A DNA stretch of 16,169 nucleotides, from positions 1-16,169 of the forward strand of contig CAMWMM010000046.1 of assembly GCA_947175285.1 (NCBI GenBank), read 5' to 3'. Shown one piece after another: positions 15,289-16,169 of this stretch. A program made the position numbers and the translations under genes. Under the pieces are notes generated by a model that worked only from the letters and a program-made list of their open reading frames with translations, had not been told where the DNA came from and made no database searches. The stretch is from an uncultured Lachnospiraceae bacterium (GTDB taxonomy: Bacteria; Bacillota_A; Clostridia; Lachnospirales; Lachnospiraceae). Every line of letters starts with the position of its first letter. Positions within the stretch are counted from its first letter, which is position 1.

Positions 15289-16169
15289 CACAAACCGTCC
15301 CCCTTTCCGACACTTCTGCCAATCAGCACTTTCTTTCCGCAGAAAGCAAATCCATACTTTTTTATATGCTCTTTTGGAATCCCTCTTGCCATCAGGCTTG
15401 ACTGATAATTCTTCTCTTCTATCTGTCGCAGAGCTTCCTGCACAGTATCAGAAAGTTCTTTTTCATCAGCATCCTGCACCTTAAACTCTATAATAACAGC
15501 ATTCCTCTGTTGATTTCTTGGCTCCATCATTATATCATATCTTCCAAACCCGCTCTCACGATTTGATGTAACTATATACTCATCCGCAAGCTCCACCATC
15601 AGACCAAGCACAAATCCGTGGTAAAAACGCTCCGGTTCTTCCTCTGACGGATTCTTTCCGGTATCAAAATAACTGAACGTCTGCAGCGCCACTCTATTCA
15701 TATATGTGTTCATGGCCTTAACATCATCAAGCAGCAATGCTTTAATAAAATCATTATAACCGGATGCTGCACCGGAAAACCATTTCCGCACCATAGAGCG
15801 GAACATTACCCGCACTTCAAAATTGGTTAGTTCTAACTCATATTCCTGCTTCCAGTCACCGAAATCAGTCATATACGATTTAAAACTTTTTACTTTCAAA
15901 TATCCACTGGCAAGCAAAAGGCTCCAGATTGCCTGCTCATTATCGTTCAACTGTTCATAAACAATCTGCTCGTCTATCTCTACCCGGGTGCTTTCTCCCT
16001 GCATTAAATGTTCAAACGTCTTCTTTATGTCGCAGCTACCTTCCCGAATCAGCTTCCCAACCAGACTGTTTGCACTGGTATTCGCCCAATATGCGCCTAC
16101 TTTTCTTTTATCCAGAAAATTAATGATAGACCACGGGTTATAAATATCCGTTCTGTTTCCAAATGTAAA
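15288..16169 (-). CDS. Paralogous AAA-ATPase-like/PD-(D/E)XK protein (N-terminus outside window)
   Basis: The frame is open from the stop at 15288 to the window edge, giving 293 residues; the internal ATG at 16004 is not the start, because the upstream codons encode family sequence (DIYNPWSIINFLDKRKVGAYW and onward) that matches residues 285-305 of the neighbour at 13594-15288. The ATPase core is therefore off the window. The C-terminal nuclease domain has GRYDIMMEP and VIIEFKVQ, so the D...ExK residues are present. Over an 83-residue stretch from NPSEEEPERF to EEKNY it differs from the neighbour at only five residues, while the preceding region (about 90 residues) is much more divergent and has a three-codon length difference. 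The gene ends TGATG, coupling it to the next paralog; its last codons (GGAAAGGGGGACGG) double as the next gene's ribosome binding site. Confidence 0.88.
   Translation of the reverse strand, partial: FTFGNRTDIYNPWSIINFLDKRKVGAYWANTSANSLVGKLIREGSCDIKKTFEHLMQGESTRVEIDEQIVYEQLNDNEQAIWSLLLASGYLKVKSFKSYMTDFGDWKQEYELELTNFEVRVMFRSMVRKWFSGAASGYNDFIKALLLDDVKAMNTYMNRVALQTFSYFDTGKNPSEEEPERFYHGFVLGLMVELADEYIVTSNRESGFGRYDIMMEPRNQQRNAVIIEFKVQDADEKELSDTVQEALRQIEEKNYQSSLMARGIPKEHIKKYGFAFCGKKVLIGRSVGKGDGL
15319..15683. repeat. Right copy of the 365-bp imperfect direct repeat
   Basis: Partner of 13616-13980, same orientation. Recombination between the two copies would delete about 1.7 kb and fuse the two paralogs into one gene. 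Confidence 0.85.

Overview
The window looks like a chromosomal accessory region from a low-to-moderate-GC Gram-positive anaerobe, most likely a gut Clostridia/Lachnospiraceae member. This is inferred from the Clostridia-style AAGGAG/GGAGG ribosome binding sites, the gene families (YxeA, VanS/BceS-like kinases, FIST protein, AAA-ATPase-like/PD-(D/E)XK proteins) and their codon and base composition. No species marker is present. Every gene I can support is on the minus strand, so transcription runs from high to low coordinates, and the description below follows that direction.

Right end (16169 to 12294): two tandem paralogous AAA-ATPase-like/PD-(D/E)XK proteins, the first cut by the window edge, then a DUF1186/SEC-C protein. 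The three genes are joined by short stop/start overlaps and look translationally coupled. The 3' parts of the two paralogs are almost identical at the DNA level, while their middle parts have diverged, which suggests gene conversion. A hairpin at 12245-12285 follows this block.

Centre (12223 to 5612): an OmpR-type response regulator and a kinase with two membrane helices and almost no extracellular loop. They are followed by a MacB-type ATPase overlapping (ATGA) a large two-FtsX-domain permease, then a second response regulator and a single-helix kinase. This is the usual layout of cell-envelope stress or antimicrobial-peptide sensing and export modules.

Left centre (5558 to 817): four perfectly contiguous 11-bp direct repeats (AACCTTGCATT-like units) sit upstream of a second, different ABC transporter. 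Its ATPase has glutamate in place of the Q-loop glutamine, the E-loop seen in lantibiotic-immunity LanF/BcrA ATPases, and it is followed by two ABC-2 permeases (LanE/LanG-like). The operon continues with a YxeA-family lipid-anchored or membrane-anchored small protein and a polytopic LIC_10190-like (GT-C-like) membrane protein, and ends in a strong intrinsic terminator. I infer a peptide-antibiotic resistance/immunity island: two sensor pairs and two transporters, with the 11-bp array the likely operator for one of the OmpR regulators.

Left end (724 to 2): a FIST-domain sensory protein with its own good promoter, truncated by the window edge. No tRNA, rRNA, CRISPR array, IS element or integrase was seen, and no gene-free stretch exceeds 300 bases. 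The longest gaps are about 158 bases (725-881 and 5454-5611), and both hold regulatory elements.
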